This document shows, piece by piece, positions 1 to 10,847 of a stretch of 64,000 bases of DNA (its first letter is position 1; each line of letters opens with the position of its first letter). This DNA is from Sipunculus nudus (Eukaryota > Annelida > Sipuncula > Golfingiida > Sipunculidae): positions 24,330,367 through 24,394,366 of the forward strand of contig CM049308.1 of assembly GCA_026874595.1 (NCBI GenBank), written 5' to 3'. The notes under the pieces are model-generated. The model did not search any database. It saw only the letters and a list, made by a program, of their open reading frames with translations, and was not told the origin of the DNA. The translations under genes were made by a program, and so were the position numbers.

Positions 1-588
1 ATTGACGTTTTTTTTTCAGTTTGGTATTAGTGGCAGTGGTCAAATCTTCTCAAATAAAATTAGTTTCTTTTTCAGTAGTTTCCAGTTTATAGAACAAATT
101 TGGTCTATTAAGGGCTAGGTCTTTTAGGGGCATATACACTGGATAAGTTTAACGTAAACTACAAAAGATATATCCAATATGATGATTCTTCCATATTTTT
201 CCATGCATATAAAAACAACATTAACCAAAATGGCTACTTAATATGATACACAAACAGCACATCCAGTGATTAACTTTAAGTTATAGCAATTCTTAATTAG
301 GTATCACCACGTGTAACTTAATGCAGTGAGGGCATTCTAGTGACCACTGCTCAACCGTTCTCGTGAAATGGGGTTATCGAAACTGGTCGTGCAAGTGTAG
401 TATCTGTTTCGAAAACCACCGAGCAATTATAGCAATTCTAGGGTGTTTTCTATAAATGAACATTTATGTTGAAAAGGATATAAGTAATTGTGGAATATAT
501 ATTAATGAAAGCCCTTAACAATATCTGATACGTCAAGAACCATATTTTTGCACATCTAATCAAAATCAGTACTCTCTTCGATTAAAGA
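1..588. other. AT-rich noncoding stretch
   Basis: No open frame, RNA gene or recognisable repeat could be supported here. The sequence is AT-rich and ends where the 2.09-kb tandem unit begins. It does not visibly match the stretch that precedes the equivalent minisatellite near 44.4 kb. Confidence 0.5.
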
Positions 589-639
589 TTAGACGAATTT
601 TGGTAAACAACAAAACTATTCCACGCCTTTTAGGAGGTG

Positions 640-1016
640 GGTTATGTTTGTGAGATTGTTGTGTAGGCTAGGTCATGTTGGTGGGATCGTCATGAATCGT
701 CATTTAAGCTGGGAGGTCATTTTACTGTGATCATCACGCAGACTGGGAGGTCATGTTAGTGAGATCGTCGAGTAGACTGGGAGGTCATGTTAGTGAGATC
801 GTCGAGTAGACTGGGAGGTCATCTTAGTGTGATCGTCATGTAGACTGGGAGGTCATATTAGTGTGATCGTAGAGTAGACTGGGAGGTCATCTTAGTGAGA
901 TCGTCGAGTAGACTGGGAGGTCATGTTAGTGTGATCGTCGAGTAGACTGGGAGGTCATGTTAGTGAGATCGTCATGTAGACTGGGAGGTCATGTTAGTGT
1001 GATCGTCATTGCTACT
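640..1016. repeat. 34-bp minisatellite (copy in unit 1)
   Basis: About eleven tandem units of 34 bp with the core GTAGACTGGGAGGTCATG, followed by TTAGTGAGATCGTC. Near-identical arrays recur at about 2732-3108 and 4828-5262 because of the 2.09-kb amplification; the third has two extra units. The same unit with GCAGGGAGG in place of ACTGGGAGG is hugely expanded at 44.4-47.9 kb. Confidence 0.9.
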
Positions 1017-1082
1017 GCAACTGACATTTGAACTGTTTTGAGTGTAAAGGTTTAATTGTAAGGCCGTGATCAGTTTACGGGT

Positions 1083-1330
1083 AGAGCTCTGAGTGTTGTT
1101 TATTTGTATTGGTGAAGGTATGTGCCCTGAGTGTTGTCTGATTGTATTGGTTGAGGTATTTGCTGTCTGAGTGTTGTTTGTTTGTATTGGTGGAGGTATG
1201 TGCTCTCTGAGGGTGTTTGTTTGTATTGTCGGAGGTATGCGCTCTCTGGAGGTTGTTTGCTTGTATTGTTGGAGGTATGTGCACTCTGCGTGTTGTCTGT
1301 TAGTATTGGTGAAAGTATGTCCACTCTGAT
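1083..1330. repeat. ~40-bp minisatellite (copy in unit 1)
   Basis: Six or so degenerate units of 39-40 bp with cores TTTGTATTGGTGGAGGTATG and GCTCTCTGAGTGTTG. Open frames of 69-122 codons on the minus strand here are by-products of the repeat and are not counted as genes. Copies recur at about 3175-3422 and 5338-5490. This is the unexpanded counterpart of the 80-bp array at 47.9-53.7 kb. Confidence 0.9.
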
Positions 1331-1593
1331 GGGCGACCATACAGGAATTTCAATCATCTGAAATGAGATGGGCATAATTTGCATACTAGTATTCTGAGAC
1401 GCTTAATTACTTGCTGCTCACATTTATACACCACTGTCGGCAAAATTCCGAAGAAGTATACCGCCTCTTAGCAATGGTCTTAATTTATGCACGCAACTGT
1501 AGTCGGCAATATTCTGAATAAATGTTCTTTACAACCGCATCCCAGGGTAATGCAAATGAGTTTACATGGCCTTTGTCTTTAAGCTAATGAAAA

Positions 1594-1598
1594 GCAGT
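1594..1598. other. Target-site duplication GCAGT, left side of BEL element
   Basis: GCAGT lies directly before the LTR start TGTTACTGCC and recurs directly after the 3' LTR at 10843-10847. The orthologous position in the second duplicate (about 54009-54013) carries GCAGT once with no element. That is direct evidence for the empty site and a 5-bp duplication, as expected for BEL/Pao integration. Confidence 0.9.
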
Positions 1599-2678
1599 TG
1601 TTACTGCCCTGACAAGGGTGTGTAATATCCCAGGTTGTTGTAATTTTAGAGTTGATAGATAAGTTTAAGTAGATTTGTGTAAGCATATGTTTTGCCATGT
1701 TTGTGGTATTTGTTTAATGCACATATGTGTCATCTGAATTAAGTGTCATTTTAAGCAATTAATTCACGACCTCTGTTGGAAACCCATTATTATATGTATT
1801 ACATTTAATTCATGCAGTGACCTTGTGTAGGCTATACCAGTTATTTTAATTTCCTTAATTCAGACGGAGCACCAGGATTCATGTGCTGTTTATTGTTTGA
1901 GCTAGCCAGCCGGGTGGTAATTTTTCATGCTGTGGCTGGTGTCCAGCCATACCGACAGCTCGCCAGCTTGTACAGTGCTTCATAGGGTCAAGGATACAAA
2001 ATTGTCACTGTTCTCAGCTCGTGGGACAGGGGTGCTCTCGAAAGCCCCGTGTTGTGTTACTGTTCCCAGGCCGCCTGGGTATTTTAGGTATGCCCCGAGA
2101 CAAGGGGGGAGTCAGTTGGCAACAAGTGTTAGTTCAATTCACTTTACTGTTGTGTACATGTTAAGCTTTTAAGTCACCGTTACGTCACCCTGGTCAAAGA
2201 CTCAATGTCACCATAATGTGTGGGTCAAGTCAATAATAGCGCATATTCTGTGAGTATTTCATTATTTATACATGTCATTTAAATTCAGTATGGTTTATTC
2301 AAATATAACAGGACATAGTGTTAGGGGCGGTAATCTTGCCCAGTGTATTTTCTTGGCTGTCAGATCAGGTCAAGCCGTTGCTTCCTTTGATGTTAAACTT
2401 TCATGTTGTAACTGTTTGTAATTTTGTCATGTTGACAGGATATCTGTGAGAATTTGTCAGGTTATATAGTTATACAATGTTGCCATTTTGATAATTTTTG
2501 AAGTGAGTCTCATACAGTGTTAAGGTAACTTGTTTATGGAAGGTTATGATACAAAATCAAACTTGAGTATGAACAAATTTAAATGATTTATAAGTTCTTA
2601 TAAATTTTTATTCAGTCAGTTTCAAGTTTCAATTTATTCCTGATAATGATATATTCTTTATTGGTAATTCAATGCATG
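1599..2678 (+). repeat. BEL/Pao 5' LTR fragment (unit 1)
   Basis: Matches the first ~1,080 bp of the complete 3' LTR at 9563-10842 and begins with the LTR terminus TGTTACTGCC. It stops at AATGCATG, where the next tandem unit begins, so the last ~200 bp of the LTR are missing. The short open frame inside (from 1927) recurs in other LTR copies but shows no recognisable domain and is not called a gene. Confidence 0.9.
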
Positions 2679-3690
2679 ATTTAGACGAATTTTGGTAAAC
2701 AACAAAACTATTCCACGCCTTTTAGGAGGTGGGTTATGTTTGTGAGATTGTTGTGTAGGCTAGGTCATGTTGGTGGGATCGTCATGAATCGTCATGTAAG
2801 CTGGGAGGTCATTTTACTGTAATCATCACGCAGACTGGGAGGTCATGTTAGTGAGATCGTCGAGTAGACTGGGAGGTCATGTTAGTGAGATCGTCGAGTA
2901 GACTGGGAGGTCATCTTAGTGTGATCGTCATGTAGACTGGGAGGTCATATTAGTGTGATCGTAGAGTAGACTGGGAGGTCATCTTAGTGAGATCGTCGAG
3001 TAGACTGGGAGGTCATGTTAGTGTGATCGTCGAGTAGACTGGGAGGTCATGTTAGTGAGATCGTCATGTAGACTGGGAGGTCATGTTAGTGTGATCGTCA
3101 TTGCTACTGCAACTGACATTTGAACTGTTTTGAGTGTAAAGGTTTAATTGTAAGGCCGTGATCAGTTTACGGGTAGAGCTCTGAGTGTTGTTTGTTTGTA
3201 TTGGTGAAGGTATGTGCCCTGATTGTTGTCTGATTGTATTGGTTGAGGTATTTGCTGTCTGAGTGTTGTTTGTTTGTATTGGTGGAGGTATGTGCTCTCT
3301 GAGGGTGTTTGTTTGTATTGTCGGAGGTATGCGCTCTCTGGAGGTTGTTTGCTTGTATTGTTGGAGGTATGTGCACTCTGCGTGTTGTCTGTTAGTATTG
3401 GTGAAAGTATGTCCACTCTGATGGGCGACCATACAGGAATTTCAATCATCTGAAATGAGATGGGCATAATTTGCATACTAGTATTCTGAGACGCTTAATT
3501 ACTTGCTGCTCACATTTATACACCACTGTCGGCAAAATTCCGAAGAAGTATACCGCCTCTTAGCAATGGTCTTAATTTATGCACGCAACTGTAGTCGGCA
3601 ATATTCTGAATAAATGTTCTTTACAACCGCATCCCAGGGTAATGCAAATGAGTTTACATGGCCTTTGTCTTTAAGCTAATGAAAAGCAGT

Positions 3691-4774
3691 TGTTACTGCC
3701 CTCACAAGGATCAGTAATATCCCAGGTTGTTGTAATTTTAGAGTTGATAGATAAGTTTAAGTAGATTTGTGTAAGCATATGTTTTGCCATGTTTGTGGTA
3801 TTTGTTTAATGCACATATGTGTCATCTGAATTAAGTGTCATTTTAAGCAATTAATTCACGACCTCTGTTGGAAACCCATTATTATATGTATTACATTTAA
3901 TTCATGCAGTGACCTTGTGTAGGCTATACCAGTTATTTTAATTTCCTTAATTCAGACGGAGCACCAGGATTCATGTGCTGTTTATTGTTTGAGCTAGCCA
4001 GCCGGGTGGTAATTTTTCATGCTGTGGCTGGTGTCCAGCCATACCGACAGCTCGCCAGCTTGTACAGTGCTTCATAGGGTCAAGGATACAAAATTGTCAC
4101 TGTTCTCAGCTCGTGGAACAGGGGTGCTCTCGATAGCCCCGTGTTGTGTTACTGTTCCCAGGCCGCCTGGGTATTTTAGGTATGCCCCGAGACAAGGGGG
4201 GAGTCAGTTGGCATGCAACAAGTGTTAGTTCAATTCACTTTACTGTTGTGTACATGTTAAGATTTTAAGTCACCGTTACGTCACCCTAGTCAAAGACTCG
4301 ATGTCACCATAATGTGTGGGTCAAGTCAATAATAGCGCATATTCTGTGAGTATTTCATTATTTATACATGTCATTTAAATTCAGTATGGTTTATTCAAAT
4401 ATAACAGGACATAGTGTTAGGGGCGGTAATCTTGCCCAGTGTATTTTCTTGGCTGTCAGATCAGGTCAAGCCGTTGCTTCCTTTGATGTTAAACTTTCAT
4501 GTTGTAACTGTTTGTAATTTTGTCATGTTGACAGGATATCTGTGAGAATTTGTCAGGTTATATAGTTATACAATGTTGCCATTTTGATAATTTATGAAGT
4601 GAGTCTCATACAGTGTTAAGGTAACTTGTTTATGGAAGGTTATGATACAAAATCCAACTTGAGTATGAACAAATTTAAATGATTTATAAGTTCTTATAAA
4701 TTTTTATTCAGTCAGTTTCAAGTTTCAATTTATTCCTGATAATGATATATTCTTTATTGGTAATTCAATGCATG
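3691..4774 (+). repeat. BEL/Pao 5' LTR fragment (unit 2)
   Basis: Second tandem copy of the truncated LTR, again preceded by GCAGT and ended at AATGCATG. Early bases (CTCACAAGGATCAG) match the 3' LTR better than unit 1 does (CTGACAAGGGTGTG), so unit 1 has diverged or been altered at its start. Confidence 0.9.
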
Positions 4775-5489
4775 ATTTAGACGAATTTTGGTAAACAACA
4801 AAACTATTCCACGCCTTTTAGGAGGTGGGTTATGTTTGTGAGATTGTTGTGTAGGCTAGGTCATGTTGGTGGGATCGTCATGAATCGTCATTTAAGCTGG
4901 GAGGTCATTTTACTGTGATCATCACGCAGACTTGGAGGTCATGTTAGTGAGATCGTCGAGTAGACTGGGAGGTCATGTTAGTGAGATCGTCGAGTAGACT
5001 GGGAGGTCATCTTAGTGTGATCGTCATGTAGACTGGGAGGTCATATTAGTGTGATCGTAGAGTAGACTGGGAGGTCATCTTAGTGAGATCGTCGAGTAGA
5101 CTGGGAGGTCATGTTAGTGTGATCGTCGAGTAGACTGGGAGGTCATCTTAGTGAGATCGTCGAGTAGACTGGGAGGTCTGTTAGTGTGATCGTCGAGTAG
5201 ACTGGGAGGTCATGTTAGTGAGATCGTCATGTAGACTGGGAGGTCATGTTAGTGTGATCGTCATTGCTACTGCAACTGACATTTGAACTGTTTTGAGTGT
5301 AAAGGTTTAATTGTAAGGCCGTGATCAGTTTACGGGTAGAGCTCTGAGTGTTGTTTGTTTGTATTGGTGAAGGTATGTGCCCTGAGTGTTGTCTGATTGT
5401 ATTGGTTAAGGTATTTGCTGTCTGAGTGTTGTTTGTTTGTATTGGTGGAGGTATGTGCTCTCTGAGGGTGTTTGTTTGTATTGTCAAGT

Positions 5490-6176
5490 CACATCAATGT
5501 CACCATAATGTGTGGGTCAAGTCAATAATAGCGCATATTCTGTGAGTATTTCATTATTTATACATGTCATTTAAATTCAGTATGGTTTATTCAAATATAA
5601 CAGGACATAGTGTTAGGGGCGGTAATCTTGCCCAGTGTATTTTCTTGGCTGTCAGATCAGGTCAAGCCGTTGCTTCCTTTGATGTTAAACTTTCATGTTG
5701 TAACTGTTTGTAATTTTGTCATGTTGACAGGATATCTGTGAGAATTTGTCAGGTTATATAGTTATACAATGTTGCCATTTTGATAATTTATGAAGTGAGT
5801 CTCATACAGTGTTAAGGTAATTTGTTTATGGAAGGTTATGATACAAAATCCAACTTGAGTATGAACAAATTTAAATGATTTATAAGTTCTTATAAATGTT
5901 TATTCAGTCAGTTTCAAGTTTCAATTTATTCCTGATAATGATATATTCTTTATTGGTAATTCAATGCATGTGAACGTTGCTCATGAGTTGACAAATCATT
6001 TTGTCATTATTATACATCGACATTTATGTCATTATCTTATTTGTTGTAGATTCGCCATGATCATGATCATAACCATGACCTTTTATAAAGTGACACGCGT
6101 GTAATAGCAGTGCAGTAAAATGATATACGTCTACACGTTGTTATGTTTATGTCCGTAAGTCTACCCGCGCGTTACA
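5490..6176 (+). repeat. BEL/Pao 5' LTR, 3' part adjoining the internal region
   Basis: Corresponds to the second half of the LTR and ends with the terminus GCGCGTTACA at 6176, directly joined to the element's coding interior. Its first ~590 bp were lost together with the rest of the third tandem unit. No standard tRNA primer-binding site starting TGG follows, so the leader appears deleted. Confidence 0.85.
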
Positions 6177-6194
6177 GTGAATAGACTTAGCAAG

Positions 6195-7060
6195 ATGGAA
6201 CACCTTAAGACTACCCGACGTCAGGAAAAGGCAGCTATTACCCGCCACCTTGGGACATTACGTCGCCTTGTTGCTGAGGAAGATGCTGATGAGGTTCAGT
6301 CAAAATTGCGGCAACTTCGTGTATCATTCTCTGAATTTGAAGCTTCACATGACTGTTATAGAAATGCGTTAGAGGATTTAGATGAGATTGATGAGTGTGA
6401 ACAGTTGTTCCGGGATGTTGAAAATGGCTACACCTGTGCGTTAAAGGAAGCAAAACTTGGCTGAAGTCTGCGCTTGATGACCCCACGGTTGAGCGAGATG
6501 TCGCAGTAAATGGTGTTGGAGATGAAAAGCCTGTCGCGAATGAGCAAGATTTAGTCGACCTTCTGAGTATCCCGAAGGTAGAGATTGACAGATTTGACGG
6601 TAATCCGATCGAATATCAAACCTTTATTGCCATATTTGATGAGACCGTGGACAGTAAATTCGTTGATAGCCAGATCAAGCTAACCAGACTGTTGCAGTAT
6701 ACGACTGGGCCAGCTAAAATGTCTATAAAGAATTGTGCTCTGATTGGAGGCGAGGCTGGCTATAAACAGGCACGGGAGATCCTTAGGAACCGTTTTGGAT
6801 ACTCCCACCTGGTGTCACAAAGAATTATAACGGACCTCAAGTGTGGCAGGAAGGTTGTTAAGGCTCATGAACTGCAACAGCTCGCGGATGAGCTTACCAT
6901 GGCCTTAACAGCTCTGGAAAAAAATGGAAGATATTCAGAGCTTGATACACAGCAAAGTATCATAGACATGGTTCAGCGATGTCAACCGCATATCAGCAAC
7001 CGCTGGAGAAAACAGGCTTTGACTACCAAAAAAAGACAAAGACGAATCTCCCACATTTAA
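6195..7060 (+). pseudogene. BEL Gag fragment (DUF1759-like)
   Basis: The first part (to about 6460) is charged and helical. The next frame holds a segment with IPKVEIDRFDGNPIEYQ, the typical start of the Gag-like DUF1759 domain of BEL elements, continuing through a QLADELTMAL-type helix. The frame changes at about 6460 and again in the A-run near 7025-7040. The first in-frame ATG after the LTR is at 6195; there is no leader. Confidence 0.75.
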
Positions 7061-7076
7061 AGATTTTGTTGAATTC

Positions 7077-7802
7077 ATGAGGATGATCGCATTAGGAGCC
7101 TGTGATCCCGTGTATGGGACTGAAACAATGAAATTCAGGGATAATCCCCAGAGCGCCATCAGCAATGCAGTGACCAGCTGGCCGTCTGCAGATCCCTCAG
7201 TGACGTCACGTCTAGAGAATCCTGAGCAGGCATCAACAAGTGAGCCCGGACAATCGCGTCCTTGTGTGGTATGTAGTCAAAGTCATAGACTGTTTCATTG
7301 TGACTCTTTCAAAGCCATGCAGCCTGTAGATCGGTTGCAGATTGTTAAAAGAAACAGATTGTGTTACAATTGTTTGTTGGCAGGTCATAATAGCCGTGAA
7401 TGTAGAAAAGGATCAGTTTGTACAGTGCCAGGTTGTGGTAGAAAGCATACGAAATTTATTCACGTTGAAGGTGAAAACGGTAGGCAGGCTTCACATGTGA
7501 ATGTTAGTGATGAGACTAGAAGCGAGAGTCAGATCAGTGTGAGTAGTAATGCAAATGTCAACACTGTAAATTCCAGTGTCTTCTTACCAATAGTTCCGGT
7601 GATAGTCAATGGTCAAAAGGAAGCTTACACTCTGCTGGACACTGGATCTACAAACACATTTGTCAGTCAGCGACTTGCGAGTCAGCTGAAGCTGAAGGGC
7701 ACCGAAGCAAACTATGAAATGAATACCCTAAACAATAGTTCTAAAGTATGCTCAAAGATTGTCTTTCCATTTAAAGTCAGTGGATGGGAATCAGGCTATT
7801 GA
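7077..7802 (+). pseudogene. BEL zinc knuckle and aspartic protease fragment
   Basis: Residues about 62-130 contain a CxxC-H and CYNCLLAGHNSREC (a CCHC knuckle), then a second Cys/His cluster (CTVPGCGRKH) as in BEL Gag-Pol. Further on, LLDTGSTNTFVS is the retroviral-type aspartic protease active-site motif (D-T/S-G). The frame stops at 7802, and the protease continues in the overlapping frame that is open from 7759 to 8073, so one frameshift splits the domain. Confidence 0.85.
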
Positions 7803-8073
7803 AATGAAAAATGTACTGGTGGTACCAAGCATCCCAGCGAGGTATCCTGGCCACGTGATGAACCTACAGAGATATCCTCACTTGGGTGGTCTACCAATAC
7901 GACAGGTTGATAATGACATACAGGCAGACATCCTTATTGGCATGGACAACGCATATGCCTTGATGCCACTAGAACTAAGGAGTGCCCCTGACGACAGAAA
8001 TCAGCCTTATGCCATTCGAACCTTGTTTGGTTTGTCTCTGAGTGGACCTTTAATGGCCAGGTGTCTCAGGTAG
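7785..8073 (+). pseudogene. BEL protease C-terminal part and linker
   Basis: In this frame DILIGMDNAY matches the second conserved block of BEL proteases (ILIG-D), followed by RTLFGLSLSGP, the linker preceding reverse transcriptase. The frame is lost at about 8055 and resumes in the next frame. Confidence 0.7.
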
Positions 8074-8388
8074 TTAATTCAAATTTTGTGGACCTCAACC
8101 AACAGATAGAGAAGCTATGGAGTATAGAGTCAGTTGATGAAGATGTTACGTCATTGTCACCGGAAGACCGTAAGGTTCTTGATCTATGTCACGATGAGAT
8201 CCGTCACGAGGAAGGTCATGATGTTTTGCCGATACCATGGAGAGCTGGGACACCGAAATTACCCAACAACAGGTATGCGGCCACAGTTAGGTCATACAAT
8301 CTTCAGAATAAGCTTCAGAAAACCCGGATGGCTGAAGTTTACCAAGAGAACTTTAATAATTCGGTCACAGGAAGTCACATATCAGTTC
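8061..8388 (+). pseudogene. BEL reverse transcriptase N-terminal edge, truncated
   Basis: Contains the IEKLW and EDRKVLDLCHDEI motifs that precede BEL reverse transcriptase, then LPIPWR and NRYAATVRSYNLQNKL at the start of the RT domain. It passes directly into integrase sequence near 8370-8390. The RT fingers-palm motif (YxDD) and RNase H are absent, so a large deletion removed the enzymatic core. Confidence 0.8.
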
Positions 8389-9150
8389 CCGAGATGATTC
8401 ATGCTCGGAACCTAGTTGTCCAGAATCAGGCCTACCACGAGGAGATCACAGCAGTTGAGAAAGGTAAGGGTGGGTCGAAACCTAACCCACTCTACAAGCT
8501 GACACCTGCTCTGGAAAATGGAATATTAGTTCTTGGTGGGCGGCTGAAGCATGCAGATATTGAATCCGAGTGCAAGCATCCAGTGATATTGCCAAATGAA
8601 CACAAGCTAGCTGCCATGGTTGTTCGGCAATGCCATAACTCAGCCCACCTTGGAATCGAGTGGACTTTGAGTCAAATAAGGAGGAAGTATTGGATTATAA
8701 AAGCAAGGAACCTGATTAAGAAGGTAAAAAATGACTGCATCACGTGCAAGAAACTGTATGGGTCACCAATGGTTCAGAAGATGGCTGATTTGCCTCCTGA
8801 ACGCTGCGAACCTGGAAGTCCACCTTTCAGCTATGTCGGTGTTGACCTATTTGGACCATTTCTTGTTAAGAGAGGCAGATCCGAAGTAAAACGATATGGT
8901 TGCATTTACACTTGCTTCACAACCAGAGCTATCCACCTTGAGGTCTTGAATAGCCTGGAATCTGATGCTTTCATAAATGGCTTCTTCAGATTTGTATCGA
9001 GGAGGGGGTCCCCGCGTAAAGTTTGGTCAGATAACGGCACTAACCTCGTGGGCGCACGTACGGAGTTATCTAAAAGTCTTCGTCAGTTAGATCGTGGTCA
9101 GGTTATCAGGGCTGCTCGTCGACGAGATATCGTCGATTCAATCCTCCATT
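8389..9150 (+). pseudogene. BEL integrase fragment (H2C2 zinc domain and part of DDE core)
   Basis: Shows the integrase H2C2 zinc-binding module (HNSAHLGIEWTLSQIRRKYWI, then CITCKK), followed by YVGVDLFGPF and VWSDNGTNL, the first two catalytic aspartate blocks of the DDE core. A short frameshift near 9140 separates these from the third block ([20 protein letters not shown]), which holds the catalytic Glu and lies in another frame at about 9147-9212. Confidence 0.85.
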
Positions 9151-9209
9151 AGCCTCTCACCAAGGAGGCGTTTGGGAGCGCATGATCAGAACCATTCGAA
9201 GAGCAGAAT

Positions 9210-9401
9210 ATGAAGAAAGGTGATTTAATTTTGATCCTGAGAGAGAATACACCAAGGGGTTCATGGCCTTTGGGAGTGGTGTCGGAAGTAATACCAGGGA
9301 GGGATGGCCTAGTTAGAAGTGTCAAGGTTAAGACCAAGACCACAGAGTTGATTAGGCCAATTACCAAAGTGGTATCCCTGGAAGGATCGCCTGGCATGTA
9401 G
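9210..9401 (+). pseudogene. BEL integrase C-terminal domain (DUF5641-like)
   Basis: A 63-codon frame reading [20 protein letters not shown] and then GRDGLVRSVKVKT, the conserved tail of BEL polyproteins. It is joined abruptly to the helix following the catalytic Glu, so the intervening part of the integrase core has been deleted. It ends at the natural stop. Confidence 0.85.
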
Positions 9402-9545
9402 GTTACTTATTATATATCAAGGATGCATGCATATAGTGTATAGTGTTTTTTATGTTAGATTCACTTGTTGAAGTTTTTTTTTGCATTTATTTCTGCCTAT
9501 AGTTCTGCCTATGGAATTCCTATGTTAAATCATGTTGATTTAAGG

Positions 9546-9562
9546 TGGGGGGGGGGGGGGAG
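9546..9562 (+). promoter_or_regulatory. Polypurine tract (plus-strand primer site) of BEL element
   Basis: A run of G ending in GAG lies directly against the 3' LTR start. This is the position and composition expected of the polypurine tract that primes plus-strand synthesis in LTR elements. The G-run is unusually long and could be length-variable. Confidence 0.75.
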
Positions 9563-10842
9563 TGTTACTGCCCTCACAAGGATCAGTAATATCCCAGGTT
9601 GTTGTAATTTTAGAGTTGATAGATAAGTTTAAGTAGATTTGTGTAAGCATATGTTTTGCCATGTTTGTGGTATTTGTTAAATGCACATATGTGTCATCTG
9701 AATTAAGTGTCATTTTAAGCAATTAATTCACGAACTCTGTTGGAAACCCATTATTATATGTATTACATTTAATTCATGCAGTGACCTTGTGTAGGCTATA
9801 CCAGTTATTTTAATTTCTTTAATTCAGACGGAGCACCAGGCTTCATGTGCTGTTTATTGTTTGAGCTAGCCAGCCGGGTGGTAATTTATCATGCTGTGGC
9901 TGGTGTCCAGCCATACCGACAGCTCACCAGCTTGTACAGTGCTTCATAGGGTCAAGGATACAAAATTGTCACTGTTCTCAGCTCGTGGGACAGGGGTGCT
10001 CTCGATAGCCCCGTGTTGTGTTACTGTTCCCAGGCCGCCTGGGTATTTTAGGTATGCCCCGAGACAAGGGGGGAGTCAGTTGGCAACAAGTGTTAGTTCA
10101 AGTCACTTTACTGTTGTGTACATGTTAAGATTTTAAGTCACCGTTACGTCACCCTAGTCAAAGACTCAATGTCACCATAATGTGTGGGTCAAGTCAATAA
10201 TAGCGCACAAGTCTGTATTTCATTTTTTATACATGTCATTTAAATTCAGTATGGTTTATTCAAATATAACAGGACATAGTGTTAGGGGCGGTAATCTTGC
10301 CCAGTGTATTTTCTTGGCTGTCAGATCAGGTCAAGCCGTTACTTCCTTTGATGTTAAACTTTCATGTTGTAACTGTTTGTAATTTTGTCATGTTGACAGG
10401 ATATCTGTAAGAATTTGTCAGGTTATATAGTTATACAATGTTGCCATTTTGATAATTTATGAAGTGAGTCTCATACAGTGTTAAGGTAACTTGTTTATGG
10501 AAGGTTATGATACAAAATCCAACTTGAGTATGAACAAATTTAAATGATTTATAGGTTCTTATAAATGTTTATTCAGTCAGTTTCAAGTTTCAATTTGTTC
10601 CTGATAATGATATATTCTTTATTGTTAATTCAATGCATGTGAACGTTGCTCATGAGTTGACAAATCATTTTGTCATTATTATACATCGACATTTATGTTA
10701 TTATCTTATTTGTTGTAGATTCACCATGATCATGATCATAACCATGACCTTTTATGAAGTGACATGCGTGTAATAGCAGTGCAGTAAAATGATATACGTC
10801 TATACTTTGTTATGTTTATGTCCGGAAAGACCCGCGCGTTAC
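9563..10842 (+). repeat. Complete BEL/Pao 3' LTR, 1,280 bp
   Basis: Begins TGTTACTGCC and ends GCGCGTTACA, giving TG...CA termini, and is followed by the target duplication GCAGT at 10843-10847. It is the only full-length LTR in the window and defines the boundaries of the truncated 5' copies. Confidence 0.92.
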
Positions 10843-10847
10843 AGCAG

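Larger units (their letters stand above)
589..5490. repeat. ~2.09-kb tandem amplification (2.4 copies) of minisatellites plus partial LTR
   Basis: Unit 1 runs 589-2680, unit 2 2681-4776, and a third partial unit starts at 4777. Each starts with TTAGACGAATTTTGG and holds, in order, a 34-bp minisatellite, a 40-bp minisatellite, ~270 bp of unique flank, the target site GCAGT and the first ~1,080 bp of a BEL LTR. The third unit breaks off inside the 40-bp array near 5490 and resumes inside the LTR. Because each full unit carries the LTR start, the amplification must postdate retrotransposon insertion. Units 1 and 2 differ by only scattered substitutions. Confidence 0.9.
6177..9562 (+). pseudogene. 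Defective BEL/Pao retrotransposon internal region (gag-pol relic)
   Basis: Fragments of one BEL/Pao polyprotein occur in the family's order: Gag, CCHC zinc knuckle, aspartic protease, the N-terminal edge of reverse transcriptase, integrase zinc-binding and catalytic domains, and a C-terminal integrase-associated domain. The reading frame is broken near 6460, 7025-7040 (an A-run), 7785, 8055 and 9140. Most of the reverse transcriptase and all of RNase H are missing at a junction near 8370-8390, and a further internal loss occurs near 9205. Integrase upstream of protease-RT would be unusual for Pao; the order seen fits BEL. It cannot code for its own mobility. Confidence 0.9.

Noticed and set aside
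972-1384. Minus-strand frames rich in Thr, Asn and Gln over the left minisatellites
   Set aside because: They follow the 34- and 40-bp repeat units in several overlapping frames; repeat by-products.
1927-2172. 81-codon frame inside the LTR
   Set aside because: Lies wholly within the LTR, recurs at 4019 and 9891 with differing ends, and has no recognisable domain.
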